From Cricetomys ansorgei (lineage: Eukaryota; Chordata; Mammalia; Rodentia; Nesomyidae): a DNA stretch of 64,000 bases. Positions 37,100 to 49,235 of the stretch are shown in pieces (within the stretch, counting starts at the first letter, position 1; each line of letters begins with the position of its first letter). The DNA is taken from NCBI GenBank assembly GCA_026225945.1, contig JAMJFZ010001226.1, positions 1,146,501 through 1,210,500 of the forward strand, read 5' to 3'. Position numbers and translations under genes: made by a program. Below the pieces are notes generated by a model. That model made no database searches. It was given only the letters and a program-made list of their open reading frames with translations, and was not told where the DNA came from.

Positions 37100-37178
<79 letters not shown>

Positions 37179-40084
37179 TGTGGTGGCACATGTTGTTGTG
37201 GCATATGCCTTTAATCTCAGCTCCCAGCACTTCAGAGGTAGAGACAGGATAATTACTGTGAGTTTGAGGCCAGCCTGGTCTATATAATGGGTTCCAGGCC
37301 AGCCAGGGCTGACATAATAAAAAGGGCTACATCATAAAAAGAAGAAAGAAAGAAAGAAAGAAAGAAAGACAAAAAAGAAACACTAAAGTGCAAAAGCATT
37401 TGTCTAGCTCAGATACCATCTTTTATTTTATTTATTTAATTCTGCTTTCTTATCCATGAACACTGACTTTGATTCCAGTGTCTTTCCCAATTCAAATAAC
37501 AAAATAAACAACAGCCACAGCATAGGAGTCCCTGTTTGTTGGTGTATCTGTTCCTTAGGAATTGATCACGAGAGTGACATGTTTGTGTTGAGTGTCTTTG
37601 TATGAGTTGAATGACTGGAGACTGAAGGAGAGGTCAAGGACCCCACAGACACACTGCATATCGCCTCAGAGTACTCACCTTCCACTTTTAATTCCATTGC
37701 TGCCTCCTCTTGGTAAGAGTGGTCTCTGAAGAAGCAAGTGAAGCCTCCTTCATCTGAGAACCTCACATTCTGGATCCTGAGGGTAACCTTTCCCTCACTG
37801 ATAGTCTCTTTCAGAAGCTCTGTTCGTCCCCGATATTCAGGTGCCTGCTCTGCATCTTGGTCCTTGCCATTTCGGTAGAGATGAACCACTCTAGAAAAGG
37901 GAGGACGGTACCACCCCACCTCCATGCCCGTGGCATTCTTCCCCGGAGATATGCGGCATGGCAGTTCTGCTTCATCCCCAACTAAAGCCCGGACAGGGTG
38001 CCCTGGTCCTATCACTCTGAACTGTCCTGTCCAAGACACAAAAAAAGAAACTAAGAGTCAGTGTGACAAGTTCCTCACAGGAAAGCTGCTGCAAAAATCC
38101 TATGAGGGAGGAAACCCAACTTTTAAAATTTTGACATTCATTTTACTTATTTTTGAGACAAAGTCTCACTATGTAGCCTTAGCTGGCCTGGAACTCATAG
38201 AGATCCCCCTGCCTCTGACACCCAAGTTCTGGGATCAAAGTTGTGCACCATCACAGCCAGCAAAATGTGTTCATTTTAAAGTGTGTGTGTGTGTGTGTGT
38301 GTGTGTCACACACGCGAGTACAGGTGCCCTCAGAGGCCAGAGGCATTGGTCCTCCTGGATCTGTAGTTACAAGGTGTTGTGAGCTACCCCATGGACGTGG
38401 GCGCTGAGAACCAAACTCCAGTCTTTGTAAGAGAAGTGCATACGCTTTACCACAGAGCTCTCTCTCAGCCTCTAGTTATTAATTTTGAGACAGTGTCTTG
38501 AACTCACAGCAATCCTCCTTCCTCAGTTTTTTAAGTACTGGATTTCTGAGCATGTGTTACCATTCTTGGCTTAGGATAATCATTTTTTTCTTTTAAAGAT
38601 GTTATTTGTGTCTGTGCTGGTGAGGGTGAGTGTATGCTACCTTTGTGCAGCTACCCGTGGAATCCAGAAGAGGCTGTGAGATCTCCTGGAGCTGCCCCAT
38701 AGATGTGCATGCTGGGAACCCAAACTCAGATCCTCTCTAAGAACAGCAAGCATGCTTAACCGCTGAGCCATCTCTTCAGTGCCTTCCTCCATTTTGAGAC
38801 GTGGTACTTGTAGCCCAGGCAGGTCTTAATCTTCCATGTAGCTGAGAATGACTTGAATTTCTGGTACTTCTGCTTCCATCTCACAAATGCTGTGATTATG
38901 GGGATTTACCACCATTCCAAGGTTAGGAATTTTAAGTGGGATTCAAGAGTCTCAGTGGGGCTCTTTTTTTTTTTTTGCTTTTTAACACAAAGCAATCAGT
39001 CTCTATTAAATATATGTTCTGTTCTAGGACAGAATGTTTCATCATGAGATCATCTAGACAATGACTTCTACCTTTATCCCACTGTGTTCATCTCTGACTC
39101 TTCAGCTCAGATTCTTGCCTCCACCTTGGAATGTGGCCTAAAACTTCTAAGTGCTTCCCAGCCCTCTACCCTCACACTGTGCTCCCTATGGTCACTGTGG
39201 AAGTCATGCACTCTGGGTTAGCTGTCTCACTCTTCTTTATCATCTGTACCGTCAGTCTCGCTCCAGCTCGGGACCCTTCTCTGAACATCTCCCTACTGAG
39301 ATTCAGCTACTGGTAAGTAAGCTGGGTTGTTCCTCAAACCAGGGTGGTCCTTAAGGAGTGCATGGGCTAGGCTTCTATCAATCAGATGGCTTCCTGAGGT
39401 GGGACTGTCTTCTGTTTCTTTATTTCTCCTCTTATTGTAGGAACAGGATCCTGTATAAAAATTTATTGCTGCTTGATTCTGCAGAGCAAGTTCTCAAATA
39501 TAACAAAATGTTGTAACTCAACTATTTAAATTTTTTAATATTTATTTTACTTTGTGTTATTTTATTTTATCATTCAGGTAATCAGACTTAGAGGCAAGCA
39601 CTTTTACCTGTTAAGACATCTCACTGGCCCTCAACAAACATTTATTGAGATTTATTACAAGCAGGCATCACCTTAATGTGCAAAAGACTTTCTCTTATTT
39701 AACCCTGACACCAACTCCAAGGAGTTATTTTGTCTAGGGTTGGAGCTGGAGCTCAGTAATAAAGAATGAAGTTAGCTTGCACCAGGCCCCTAGTTTGATT
39801 CCGAGGACCATATGGATGGAGGAAAGTTTGAATTTTATTCCATAAGAAGTCAGAAAGGTTTCTAGGGAGAGAAACCATGTCAGCAGACCTAAGTGTAGAC
39901 AGGAAATTCATATAGCCATTTGAGGATGATTAAAGGAGGTAAGCCCAGGACACCCCCATTTCTGTTCTTAGGTCTCTGCAGGGCTGGAACAAGCATGCTT
40001 ACCTGCATAGCTGGATGGCAACTGGAGGAAGAAGAACAGGGAGAAGAGGCAGCTGGGAAGAGAAAAGCTCCATAAACCAGCCAT
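29528..40084 (-). CDS. Mog: Myelin-oligodendrocyte glycoprotein
   Basis: MOG is an Ig-superfamily protein of the outer myelin surface in the CNS. All eight coding exons read in phase on the minus strand: signal 40003-40084, IgV 37679-38026 (348 bp), TM 35062-35175 (114 bp), 32991-33011 (21 bp), 32651-32671 (21 bp), second hydrophobic segment 30337-30453 (117 bp), 30029-30049 (21 bp) and the terminal 29528-29541 ending RNPF-stop. The CDS totals 738 bp, 245 residues. The signal peptide begins MAGLWSFSLPS and is followed by GQFRVIGPG. The IgV domain keeps its Cys pair, the NAT glycosylation site at mature residue 31 and SDEGGFTC. The 35-55 segment has RPPFSRV; I recall RSPFSRV in mouse and rat and Pro in human. 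The coding sequence is intact. Introns carry many SINEs and CA tracts. The 3' end faces Zfp57. Confidence 0.96.
31020..31480 (+). repeat. 12-bp tandem triplet, ID element and B2
   Basis: TCTTATAAGTAA-type units occur three times at 31039-31076. An ID-like head follows (GGGGCTGGGAATGTAGCTCA, 31083), and a B2-type SINE at 31303-31480. All lie in the Mog intron between coding exons 5 and 6. Confidence 0.65.
32040..32325. repeat. B1 then reverse B3
   Basis: 32040-32200 is a plus-strand B1 with an internal GGCAGA hexamer repeat (GAGGCAGAGGCAGAGGCAGA). 32205-32325 is a reverse B3 tail ending TGAGCTATCCCTTTAGCCCC. Both are in the Mog intron next to the small exon at 32651. Confidence 0.75.
33565..33745 (-). 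repeat. B3-type SINE
   Basis: It ends GCTGAGCTGTCTCTCCAGCC on the plus strand. It lies in the Mog intron. Confidence 0.75.
34455..34690 (+). repeat. B2 SINE
   Basis: It reads GGGGCTGGAGACACAGCTCA, then GGGTTAAGAGTGCTGGATGC, ending in an A-rich tail. It lies in the Mog intron. Confidence 0.8.
35285..35400 (+). repeat. B1/B4-type SINE
   Basis: It contains CCTGTAATCCCAGCATTTAG and GAGGCTGAGGCAGGAGAATT with an A tail. It is 110 bp upstream of the Mog TM exon. Confidence 0.7.
36310..36500 (-). repeat. B3-type SINE
   Basis: It ends CACTGAGCCATCTCTCCAAC on the plus strand. It lies in Mog intron 2. Confidence 0.75.
36720..36855 (+). repeat. (CA)n and AT-rich alternating tract
   Basis: About 25 CA units (36722-36771) are followed by alternating purine-pyrimidine TATATACATATGTATG-type sequence. 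It lies in Mog intron 2. Confidence 0.9.
37055..37370 (+). repeat. CT/CTGT tract, (CA)n, B1 and (GAAA)n
   Basis: A pyrimidine tract (37055-37134) includes six CTGT units, then about 20 CA units (37139-37178). A B1 follows (37180-37325; GCCTTTAATCTCAGCTCCCA), then GAAA units (37339-37368). The cluster ends 300 bp upstream of the Mog IgV exon on the plus strand. Confidence 0.85.
38140..38785 (-). repeat. Reverse B1, (TG)n and two reverse B3-type SINEs
   Basis: The reverse B1 is at 38145-38265 (GAGACAAAGTCTCACTATGT). A (TG)n run of about 13 units is at 38281-38306. Reverse B3-type copies end near 38475 (ACCACAGAGCTCTCTCTCAG) and 38782 (CCGCTGAGCCATCTCTTCAG). They lie in Mog intron 1. Confidence 0.75.
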
Positions 40085-41690
40085 CTTCACAATTACTGGG
40101 GACAGAGTCCCTGGCAGCAGATCAGGCCAAGCCGAGGACCTCAGGCTGCATGTCTCTTACTCCAAGAATCCAAGAAGCCTGAAGGGAGAATCTGGGAGGG
40201 CACTACTGCCCATGCCCTACCTCCATCCAGTCATTGCCACAGCTGTGCCCAGAGGAATGGCCTCACGTCACCCCTGCCAGGCATTTGTACAAAAGGACTA
40301 CAGACCCATTGATAACCAGGGTTTGCCTCCCTACTCCCCTTCAAAGCATTGGAGCAGTAGCTGCCTGGTACTGGAACACTTCTCTTTTCCCATCCTTGAG
40401 ATCCAGTCTTGGGAAGGGCGTGTAATGGCTGGCCAGTGGTAATTAGAGGGACTTGTTTGTGGAATCTGTAAGGCTTATTTAATCCCTCTTGCCACCAAGA
40501 ACTTCCTAGGGAAGACTGATTACTGAAAGCTTTTAAAAAATAAACATTTATCCTTGACTTGCTGTGCCTATTGTCTTTTTGTGTGTAATAGTTTTGTTTA
40601 TACTAGCCTGGCCACAAACTAATATAGCACAGGATGAGCTTTAACTACAGATCCTCCTATCTGTATTTCCTGACTATTGAGATGATAAGGCCTGTAACCA
40701 CCACACCTAGCCTAGCCACCCTCCCCTAAAGTCTCCCTTTGGTTGGCTGCTCTGGAACTTGACATGTATACCAGGATGGCCTTGAACTCACAGAGACTCA
40801 CCTGCCTCTGTGTCTTGAGTACTGAGATTAAAAGTTGGACCAGCCTCTTCTTTTTGCATGTACATGTATGTGTAGTATACATGTATTTGTTATTGTTTGT
40901 TCAAATGGGTGTGCATACACGTGTAAAGGCTAGAGGTTGACATCAGGTGCTTTCCTCAATCACTTCCTCCATTTTATTTACTGAGATAATGTCTCTCATT
41001 GAACCCACCTCCTGAGCTGGGATTATAGGTGGGTCCTCATCCATAACCCACCCAGTGTTTTAAATGTTGGTGCTAGGGATCTGAACTCCAGTCATTATGC
41101 TTGTACAGCAAGTGCTTTCTCTACTGAATCATCTCCCCAGCCCCACCAGTCTCTCATCTATGTCCAACATCCTCTCTCCTGGGGCAGATCCAAACTTTCA
41201 TCTTTATGTTTAGGCATGGGGACAGTTCATTTGAGGTTAGTCAGCTTCTTACTGCCAAAGGATGTATGTGACTTTTTTTTAAAGTTGGGATTTTTTGTTT
41301 TTTGTTTTGTTTGTTTGTTTTGTTTTGAGACAGGATCTTACTCTGTAGCACAGACCGACCTGGAACTCATTATGTAGCCCAGGCTGGCCTCAAATTCACA
41401 GGGATCTTCCTGTCTCTGGCTTTATAGTGCTGGGATTTCAGGTATGAGCCATTGTGTCCAGTTCTCAAAGATTATATTTGAAAAAATCACAAGGTAGACA
41501 ATAAGAGCTGACACTCATTTGTGCCCGGAGAGGCAGCACTGATTGAGAAAGATGTCAGCCTTTGTCAGTCAACATGGGCTTCAGTAACAGGTCCAACATG
41601 TAGATACATGCCCAGCCTTGGCATTGTTCACAGCTGAAAATGAAATCTGTGATGGAACATGTAATGAAAACACGACCTTTTGTCTTGTTG
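40085..41690. other. Mog 5' flank with reverse B1 elements
   Basis: The Mog promoter should lie just above 40084 (minus strand); no TATA box or CpG island stands out. Reverse B1 copies lie at about 40735-40845 and 41310-41465, and a reverse B3-type SINE ends near 41145 (GAATCATCTCCCCAGCCCCA). Confidence 0.5.
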
Positions 41691-41700
41691 TTTGAAACAG

Positions 41701-41966
41701 TCTTGCTGAGAGCCTGCTTCAGCAACTTCAACAGGGCTTCAGAGAGGAGGTAAGGAATTGGTGAAAGGAGAGATTGAGTCAGAACCTGAGGTTTGCATTT
41801 TTTCTTGCGGCTCTGACTACAGCAGTTCAGACTGTAGCTCCTAACTGTTGGTTCTGACCGATTGCTAATTCAGGGTGCTTCTTTATTTCTACAGACTTCA
41901 CAAGACATTCATGGTTTCCAAGGGGATACAGAACATGTCATTTTATAAAAATCTGAGCCAGTTTAG
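41701..41966 (+). ncRNA. Candidate spliced noncoding transcript (two exon-like segments)
   Basis: 41701-41749 is flanked by TTGTTTGAAACAG and GTAAGG. 41895-41966 is flanked by TTTATTTCTACAG and GTAAGT. The implied 145-bp intron has good GT-AG ends and pyrimidine-rich acceptors. The segments are not repeats I recognise, and the joined sequence shows no coding similarity. This is a splice-signal inference only. Confidence 0.25.
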
Positions 41967-41969
41967 GTA

Positions 41970-44070
41970 AGTCCCCAGGCTTTGAACCATGTATAAAACT
42001 TTTCAGTTTAAAGAGTTCCTTATAAGTCAGCTTCCTAGGCCTAAAAAGCATCTATAGGTAAACTTGCTTTTATGTCCCCTATAAAAACCTTGTATAGGAG
42101 AATTCCTTTTGTTTCCTAGTTAAGTGATATCATGTAAAACTGGGTGTAAGCTAGTCTTATTATAAATGGCAAATTCTTTATTCCTATGTAGGGTAAAGAT
42201 TGTTTCAACCAATCTTAACTTTTTTTCTTAGTACTTATTTCTCTGGGGGCATGTCACCACCATCTTGTAAGGTTACATATCCAGGAAACTCTGAGCATAT
42301 ATTGGAGGAGACCACTTCTATTAGCTTTTTCTCAAATAAATGATGTCCTCATTACCTTGGAGTTATCCTCAAGTTATGTTGTCCTAATTTCCTCAGTCCT
42401 GCATTTGTTCAGGGGTAAATGTACCAGAAGATCCCTTTAGCCATAACCTTATAACTTCCTAGTATTTGTGTGTTTATCACAATCCCCGAGGCTTAAGAAA
42501 ATTCTTGAATGATTCCCTGAAAGCAAAAGGGGCTGTAATAATTAAGACTTCCCTAAAGAGACTCAGAAATAATTTTCTCAGGCAAAAATATAAATGAATT
42601 ATAATGTAAATGTTCCCTTATGCAACCACATAGTGATCAGAACTGAGATTGAAGGAGAACATGACAGCATGCAGCATTCGGTTCAGCTCTTGCTGGACTG
42701 TGTCAAACAGTTGTGCTGGCTTCATAACTTCACTGTCTTCACGGGTTATGGCTGTGCCAGGGTCTTATCTTATAGCTTGGGTTGCTTATAACCCAGGATC
42801 CTCTTGCCTCAATTTCCTGAGTGCTAGGGTTATAGGCCTATGCCACCATGCCAAGAATGACCTATTTTCTTTTCAAACACAGACTTAGGTTGGGTGGTTG
42901 TTATTATTGTGTGTATGTGTATGCCTTTTTCTTATATCCTAGACAACATTTGTTGCTATTTTTGTTCTTGGTGATAGGTATTCTGGCTGGGGTAAGATAG
43001 AATCCCAAAGTAATTTTAATTTGCATTTCTTTCTTTTATTAAATTTATCTTGGAAATCTTTCCTTATCAGCACCCAAATAACAGCCTTGTTATGTTACAC
43101 AAATGCACAATATCTTACTGTACAAACTTTTCATGCTTATCTAACTAGGCATTATACAATGTTTAGGTTGCTTCCATTAAAAAGTAATCTGCTAGGCAGA
43201 AAGAAAAATGTATTTAGTTAATTTAAACTAATAACTATTTAACAGCATGGTATGTGATGTGCTGGGCTTAACTAATAAAATATAGTAATTTTATAGGATT
43301 TAGGGATCTCTGAAGCAGGGTAAGAGAGATATCCATTAATGACCCCCTGGACAGTTTAGGATGTCCAGTCTCCTCTAAAGGACAGAAATGGCTCAGGTAC
43401 CATTCCTATGACCAGTAATGCGTCCTGAAGTTCCCAGTCCTTGGCTTTAGATGTTGATTATGAAGAACGAGTCCAGTACTAATGTCTTCAATCTGCTAGC
43501 AGCTACCTAACAATGCAATCCTGAACAACTGCCCTGGCCACATGCCTATGAAGTTTACTATCTTTTCTGCTTAACACTTAACAAGAATGGAGGGTCTGGA
43601 ACTTGAAGCTGACCTCCAAATAAAAGACACAAAGATTTGAGCTCTCAAACTATCAAAGGAATGGAGTTATGGGTAAGACGACTCCGCTAAGTCTGGAAAA
43701 GATCAGAATCCCACATCTGACAAAACCTGACTCTTTATTTTTCAAATTAAGGGGTCTTAAAGAACCTATTTTCCTCAGCTGGGTCTCAAGTAGGAAGACT
43801 GTCTAAGAGACAACAGAGTAGCCAGATCCTCTTCCTTCTAGGAAAGGACAGTTACCCTATCTCACAGTTAATTGGATGTTCTTAGCCTTTGTCCCATGGA
43901 TTTTCATAAATTTTAAGATAGTCATAAATGTACTTTGGATCTCAGTGGGGAGCAGTAATGTGGCTGTGTGTATTTGTTACGGTGGAAGTGGGGTAGATGG
44001 GCAGGTGCACTTTCATTCTCTTGTGTTTATTAAGTACAGTGTAGAGAACTAGAAAGAAAAAAACATGTTC
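41970..44070. other. Intergenic, AT-rich, possible old L1 fragment
   Basis: No gene recognised. 42895-43045 contains wording typical of old LINE-1 sequence (TATTCTGGCTGGGGTAAGAT, TTTTAATTTGCATTTCTTTC). Assignment is from memory and weak. Confidence 0.35.
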
Positions 44071-44074
44071 TACT

Positions 44075-44465
44075 GTCTTAGTCAGTGTTCTATTTCTGCA
44101 GAGACACCATGGCAATTCTTATAAAAGAAAGCATTTAATTGGGGCTTGCCTATAGGTTTAGAGGTTCAGTCTATTATCAGCATGATGGTAGCATGATGGA
44201 TAGTATCATGGCAGCATTCAGGTAGACATGGTAGCTGAGAGTTCTACATCTGGATCAGTAGGCATCAGGAGAGAGTGAGACAGTGGGCCTGGCTTCAGCA
44301 TTTAAAACCCCAAAGCCCAGTGACACTCTTCCTTTAACAAGGCCATACCTACTCCAACAAGGCCACACCTCCAAATCCTTGTCAATTAGCACCACTCTCT
44401 ATTGACCAAGCATTTAACAAATCTACGAGTGTATGGGAGCCAGTCATATTCAAACCACCACATCT
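44075..44465 (+). repeat. Dispersed ~390-bp rodent repeat
   Basis: It contains GCTGAGAGTTCTACATCTGG, AACAAGGCCACACCTCCAAA and ATTCAAACCACCAC in the order of a very common rodent repeat. I do not name the family. Confidence 0.65.
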
Positions 44466-45224
44466 ACTAATGAATAAAATGTTGCATTTCAAGTCTTCTC
44501 AGCAGGGCAGGCAAGGTGGTACCTGCTGTAATGTCATAGCACTTAGTGGCAGAGGCAGGAGGGTACGTGGCTAACAAAGTACAGTGAAAGCAAGGACAGC
44601 CTAAACAACAAGGAAAGCCCCAAATAAAGAAAAGTAAACAAAGACAAATAAAAAAGAATGAAATTTCTTACGTGTCTTCTGTTATTGTGGTACTAATTAG
44701 TATTACTATGAAAAATTACCACATTTTTATATCTTAAAGAGAAATCATGTAGCTTAGTGGGTCAGGGGAGTCAAGCAAGCATTTGCTTGTTTTTCATTCT
44801 AAATGGAAGGAGAAGTGCTGGTTTTAACCAATACCAAGGGCTATCCAGGGGAAGAAACATTTAGCTGTATGGGAGATGAGGGCAGGGTGTGCCTGGAATA
44901 TTCAGAACAGCTGAGTATGAGAACTTGCAGGCACATTTTATTATGCATTCCTTACAGTGTAAAGAATTTCTTCAGCCTGGTCTACAAAGCAAATTCCAGG
45001 GCAGTCAGAGATACACAGAAAAACCCTGTCTAGCAAAGAAAACGACAAAGGAATTTCTTTATTGGAGCTGTTGTCGCCAAGGAAAAAGATTGCCAGAAGG
45101 AGCTTTCTATTCTGGATCAGAAAGCCAGAAGAGAACGTTTTCCTTCAGCATCTATTCTCTGTGTCTGCATTTCATACCTTTGCAGCAGTCCTTACTGTCA
45201 GGGAGCAAAACAGGCTTCTAGTCT

Positions 45225-45605
45225 GCCCAGCAACAACTGACGTCCATAACCTGACCAACCGGAATTGGTTGCTAGGAGGGGAGCGTGGGCCTGTAGCATC
45301 TGCCAGCATTGTTGTGACCCATGGCTCTCTCAGGCAAGATCTTTCTTGCCTTTTCGCTTCAGACTCGCTGCCTCACCTGTTTTCCCTCCATCGTTCGCTT
45401 TGTTTCTGTTTCTGTGCAGTGTGGACCCAGCAGCCATCAGACCTAGGTTGAGGAGGCCCCGTCTTGCTGCGGGCTATCAGTCACCACGGTGGCTCTGACA
45501 GCAGCGCAACAACGAGTGTGCGCAGGCGGTTTTTGAGCTGAGCAGCTGTCACGTTGCATTACAGGCTTGTCCCCTTTGTTTTCTTTTCTGGGGGACGTCC
45601 CAGGA
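45225..45605. promoter_or_regulatory. Isolated CpG-rich segment, candidate promoter or enhancer
   Basis: About 18 CpG dinucleotides fall in about 330 bp, while flanking kilobases are CpG-poor. It contains an inverted CCAAT plus X-box-like half (ATTGGTTGCTAGGAGG, 45264-45279) and clustered CG near 45505-45530. No known gene starts here in the mouse map that I recall. Open frames inside it are not recognisable. Confidence 0.35.
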
Positions 45606-48600
45606 TCTAACAGACAAGGCAGACACTCTGCCTTTTAGTTATACCCCATCTCAGTCCATTTTAAAAAATATATTAAATTTATTTTTTTCTCTCATATAAT
45701 ACACCCGACCCCACCCGATTCTCCCCTCCCTCCACTTCTAGCTCCCTCTGTTCTCTCCCCCCATCCCCCCACCGCCGCCATGAGCGCCCAGAACAAAGCA
45801 GGCCTCCCAGGGTTACCACTTGAACAGGGTCCAGTCCACTTTCCTAGTTGAGAAAACTATGTAACAGTATAGTTATGTGGGTTGGAATTCCTAGAGCTCT
45901 TTGAATTCTTATTCCAATATGATGATTCTGGTCTACACCTTCCTAGCTGACTGAGCAACTTCTGAGACCAGTAGCTAAAGGATCCTGGTAGCACATGGGT
46001 TAAAGAAACCTCTGTGTTTATAAAATGGGGACTATACCACACACTTCATGAGACTGAGGGTTCTGTGAGACAAGATGCTTAGTGATAATGATAAAGCATT
46101 ATCTTTAGTGCTTAGAGATAAAGTGCTTAGTGTTGTGCCTGGCTTTCAGTGAAACAAGCATATATACTATACAGAACCTGTGCACAGAATGTGCACCGTG
46201 AGGGTTAGGGTTAGTCTTACTTTCCCCTGGATACTAACCCCACCCCATTCTTACCTTTGTCCAGGCATGTAATAGCTAGGAACATATGACAGAATACATT
46301 TTTTAAAAGAATGAACCACAATCTATCCACCCTTTCTTTACATATCCAACCTCAATAAACTTGTAAAAACAATGAGTGAGGGGTATGGAGTGTGGATCTG
46401 GGAGAAATGGGGGTGTGAACATGATCAAAATACATAGTATGCATGAAATTCTCAACAAATTAACAAAAATATTATATTAAAAACAATGGTTGACAAGAGA
46501 CTGGGGCTGTAGCGCAGTTGGGGCTTGGATGTATAATAATAGCTCAGTTGGTAGATTACAGAAAGCTGTAGTTCTAATTAGGAATTCAAGGCCAGCCTCA
46601 GAGAGTTGAGGTCAGCCTGGGCTAAGGATGTCCATTTCTGAAATCGATAAACAAACAAACAAGCAAACCAAGGACAAGATTTCTACCATCTCATGTCTAA
46701 CCACATTCGATTCTTTTTCAGGCAGTGGTTTTGCCCTCAGACACATTCCTGAATTTTAACCCGAGGTCAACAACAACACTTCCACTTAATCTAGAGTACA
46801 ACTGACTTACACTTTTCCAGACTCCTCTCTGCTCCGCTGCACCCAGTATTGGGTATTGAAACTAAAGGCCTCAGACATGCTAGTCAAATGCTATACTATT
46901 GAGTTACACTGCCAGCCCTAAAGAAAGTATTTTCAAAACATTGGGTGAAGGAGGATTTGGGAGGGAGGATGGGAGGAAGGGGTTGTTTGACCTGTGATAA
47001 AACAGCTTTGGGTTGTCTTTCAGGGGCCAGGCACAAAGATGGAGTACCAAGAGTTTATGCTTCTCTCACACCACACCTTTCCCCTTTTCTTAGTGTTATT
47101 CTCCACATCCATTTCTACAATGTCTAAGATTCACAGGTCAGTTCCTAAGTCCTTCTTCTTGTGTCATTTCCCCTCCTGCTCCAGGAAGGAAACATTAGTT
47201 TTTCCTACAGGTGGCTGTCAGCATCTGCCAGGTACTTTTGGACCTGAAGCTCTCAGCCCCAAGGTTGTTGAAACAAGGATCACCCCAGTGTCAGACAAGA
47301 AAATGACAGATTTTACCAAATTGACCAATCTAATTGAATCAAGATTTAAGCCTAGGTACTTGGTGGTTTTTGTTTGTTTGTTTGTTTTTAAGACAGGGTC
47401 ACATAGCCGGGGCTGGCCTAAAACTCTGAAGTTGATCTTAAACTTTTGATCCTCCTGCTTTCACCTCCCAAGTGTTGAGACTTCTGTTCATGCAGCCCTG
47501 AGGATAAAAGACAAAGAAAAACAAAACACCCAATACTTCAGGCATGGTGGAAAACACTGTACCAACTGACAAGGTGAGGTTTCAGGGACACTTGTGTGGT
47601 ATATTCATCCTGCCATTTTGACAGACAGCCCTTCTAGGATCAAGGCCTCCCTCTCTTCCTGCAATTCCTTATCCTCTGGCAATACTTATCCACAGAGAAT
47701 GAAAGTTGGATCCTGGCACGGGTGAAAATTTAGTACCCGAATTCCTGATTTTGTAGCAGGAGTTGGGATAAGCTCAAGAACCATGGTCCTTGGATCGGCA
47801 TTTTCAGAGAACAAGCTGAGTGATAACAGCCAGGCTCAACGATGCACATCTATACTCCTGGCACACAGAAGGCTGGGGAAGGAGGATCTTCAGCTGGAGG
47901 CCAGCCTGGGCCGCATGCCCAAATCAAAATAAAAATCTAAACAAAAAGGAAGAAGAGGAGGACAACAACGATGACGACGATGAAGACGATGAAGAGAGAA
48001 TGGGAAGAGGAAGAGCAGAGGCAGGAACAGGAGGAGGAGATTGATTAGGCCCTCTTCCTAGAAAGTGATGTGTCACTGTATTAGTAATCTGACGTGGGCC
48101 ACAATTATTAGCATGACTGTGTGGAGGAGAACTTGTGTATGTACTAGAGATCATACAATATGGTCAGGGGACACGTGGGTGGTGCAGGACCCAGAGATCC
48201 TGCCACTTCTAATGCTGGTAAGAAGCTTCAGTTTCCTAAAAACAAGAGCTGCTGTGAAGGAAGTAAGGTACCTGGCATGGCAGCACCCTGGATAGCATCT
48301 ACAAATGAGACAAATAAGCACAGAGATTGATAAAAGATGAGATACAGGTAAACAGTAGAGGAATTTGCTGGAGGGGGACTCTGCTTATGGCCCAGCCACA
48401 CTGCTAGCAGCTCTTCAGAAAGATGAATCTGCTCCCAGAAGAACTGTTATCCAGGTGATGATCTCAGTGGACTTATCTACAGCAGCACTACAGATGCACA
48501 GAGATATCTCAGGAAAGCAGACTAGGAGCCTTCGCGATGTTTCTCACAGCTGCACTTCAGGTCAAGTAGAGTTTTTGGAGTTCATGTTTTCATCTTTCTA

Positions 48601-49110
48601 TGTCACATGAGTTTGAGTTTGAGTTTCTTATTAATAGAATGGGAATAGTAGCATCTATGTCAGAAAGATTTTTTTGTGTGTATGTTGGGGGAAGTCAGGT
48701 GTGAGGCTAGACTTAATCAGAGTAGCTCCCATAATCACCTTCTGCAGTCAATCTTTTTAGTATGTTTAATTAATTAGTTCATTTATTCATTTTCTACATA
48801 TTTATTTATTTTTATTTACTTAGAGTGTGTATGTGTGTAGAAGATGTGAATGTCATAGGAAAACTTGCTAAGGTTGTTTCTCTACTTAAAACATGTGCAT
48901 CCGAGATATCAATCTCAGGTCTTCAAGTCTGGTTACAGGTAACTTTACCTGTTGAACTATCTTACAGGCCCTACTTAATTTCTGAGCTCCAGTTTTCTCA
49001 TCTGACATGTGGAGATGTTTTCATAAAGAAACCAAATAAACAGGATGGAAGGGGTTGGAGAATGTGGTTCGTTGTCAGAGTGCTTGGCTATATGTACAAG
49101 GTCCTGGGTT
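45606..49110. other. Intergenic, no gene recognised
   Basis: Contains an ID-like head near 46502, a SINE-like stretch at 47830-47935 followed by a GAAGAGGAGGAC/GATGAC purine-rich tract to about 48000, and short open frames without domains (for example 46994-47449). Confidence 0.4.
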
Positions 49111-49121
49111 CTGTTTCCAGC

Positions 49122-49125
<4 letters not shown>

Positions 49126-49176
<51 letters not shown>

Positions 49177-49235
49177 GAGGTGGGGGGGGAGGGGGGGAAA
49201 GAGAGAGAAAGAGAGAGAGAGGAGGAGACTAAGAA
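49126..49235 (+). repeat. (CA)n then G-rich and (GA)n tracts
   Basis: About 24 CA units (49126-49174) run into a G-rich stretch and GAGAGAAA units. An ID-like SINE head precedes it. Confidence 0.9.

Noticed and set aside
36999..37230. Serine/histidine-rich and cysteine/valine-rich proteins
   Set aside because: Translations of CT and CA microsatellites.
46994..47449. 151-codon plus-strand frame
   Set aside because: No recognisable domain; its 3' part runs into SINE-like sequence (TTTGTTTGTTTGTTTTTAAG).
47820..48154. Acidic (Glu/Asp) and poly-Ser open frames
   Set aside because: Both are translations of a purine-rich SINE tail repeat.
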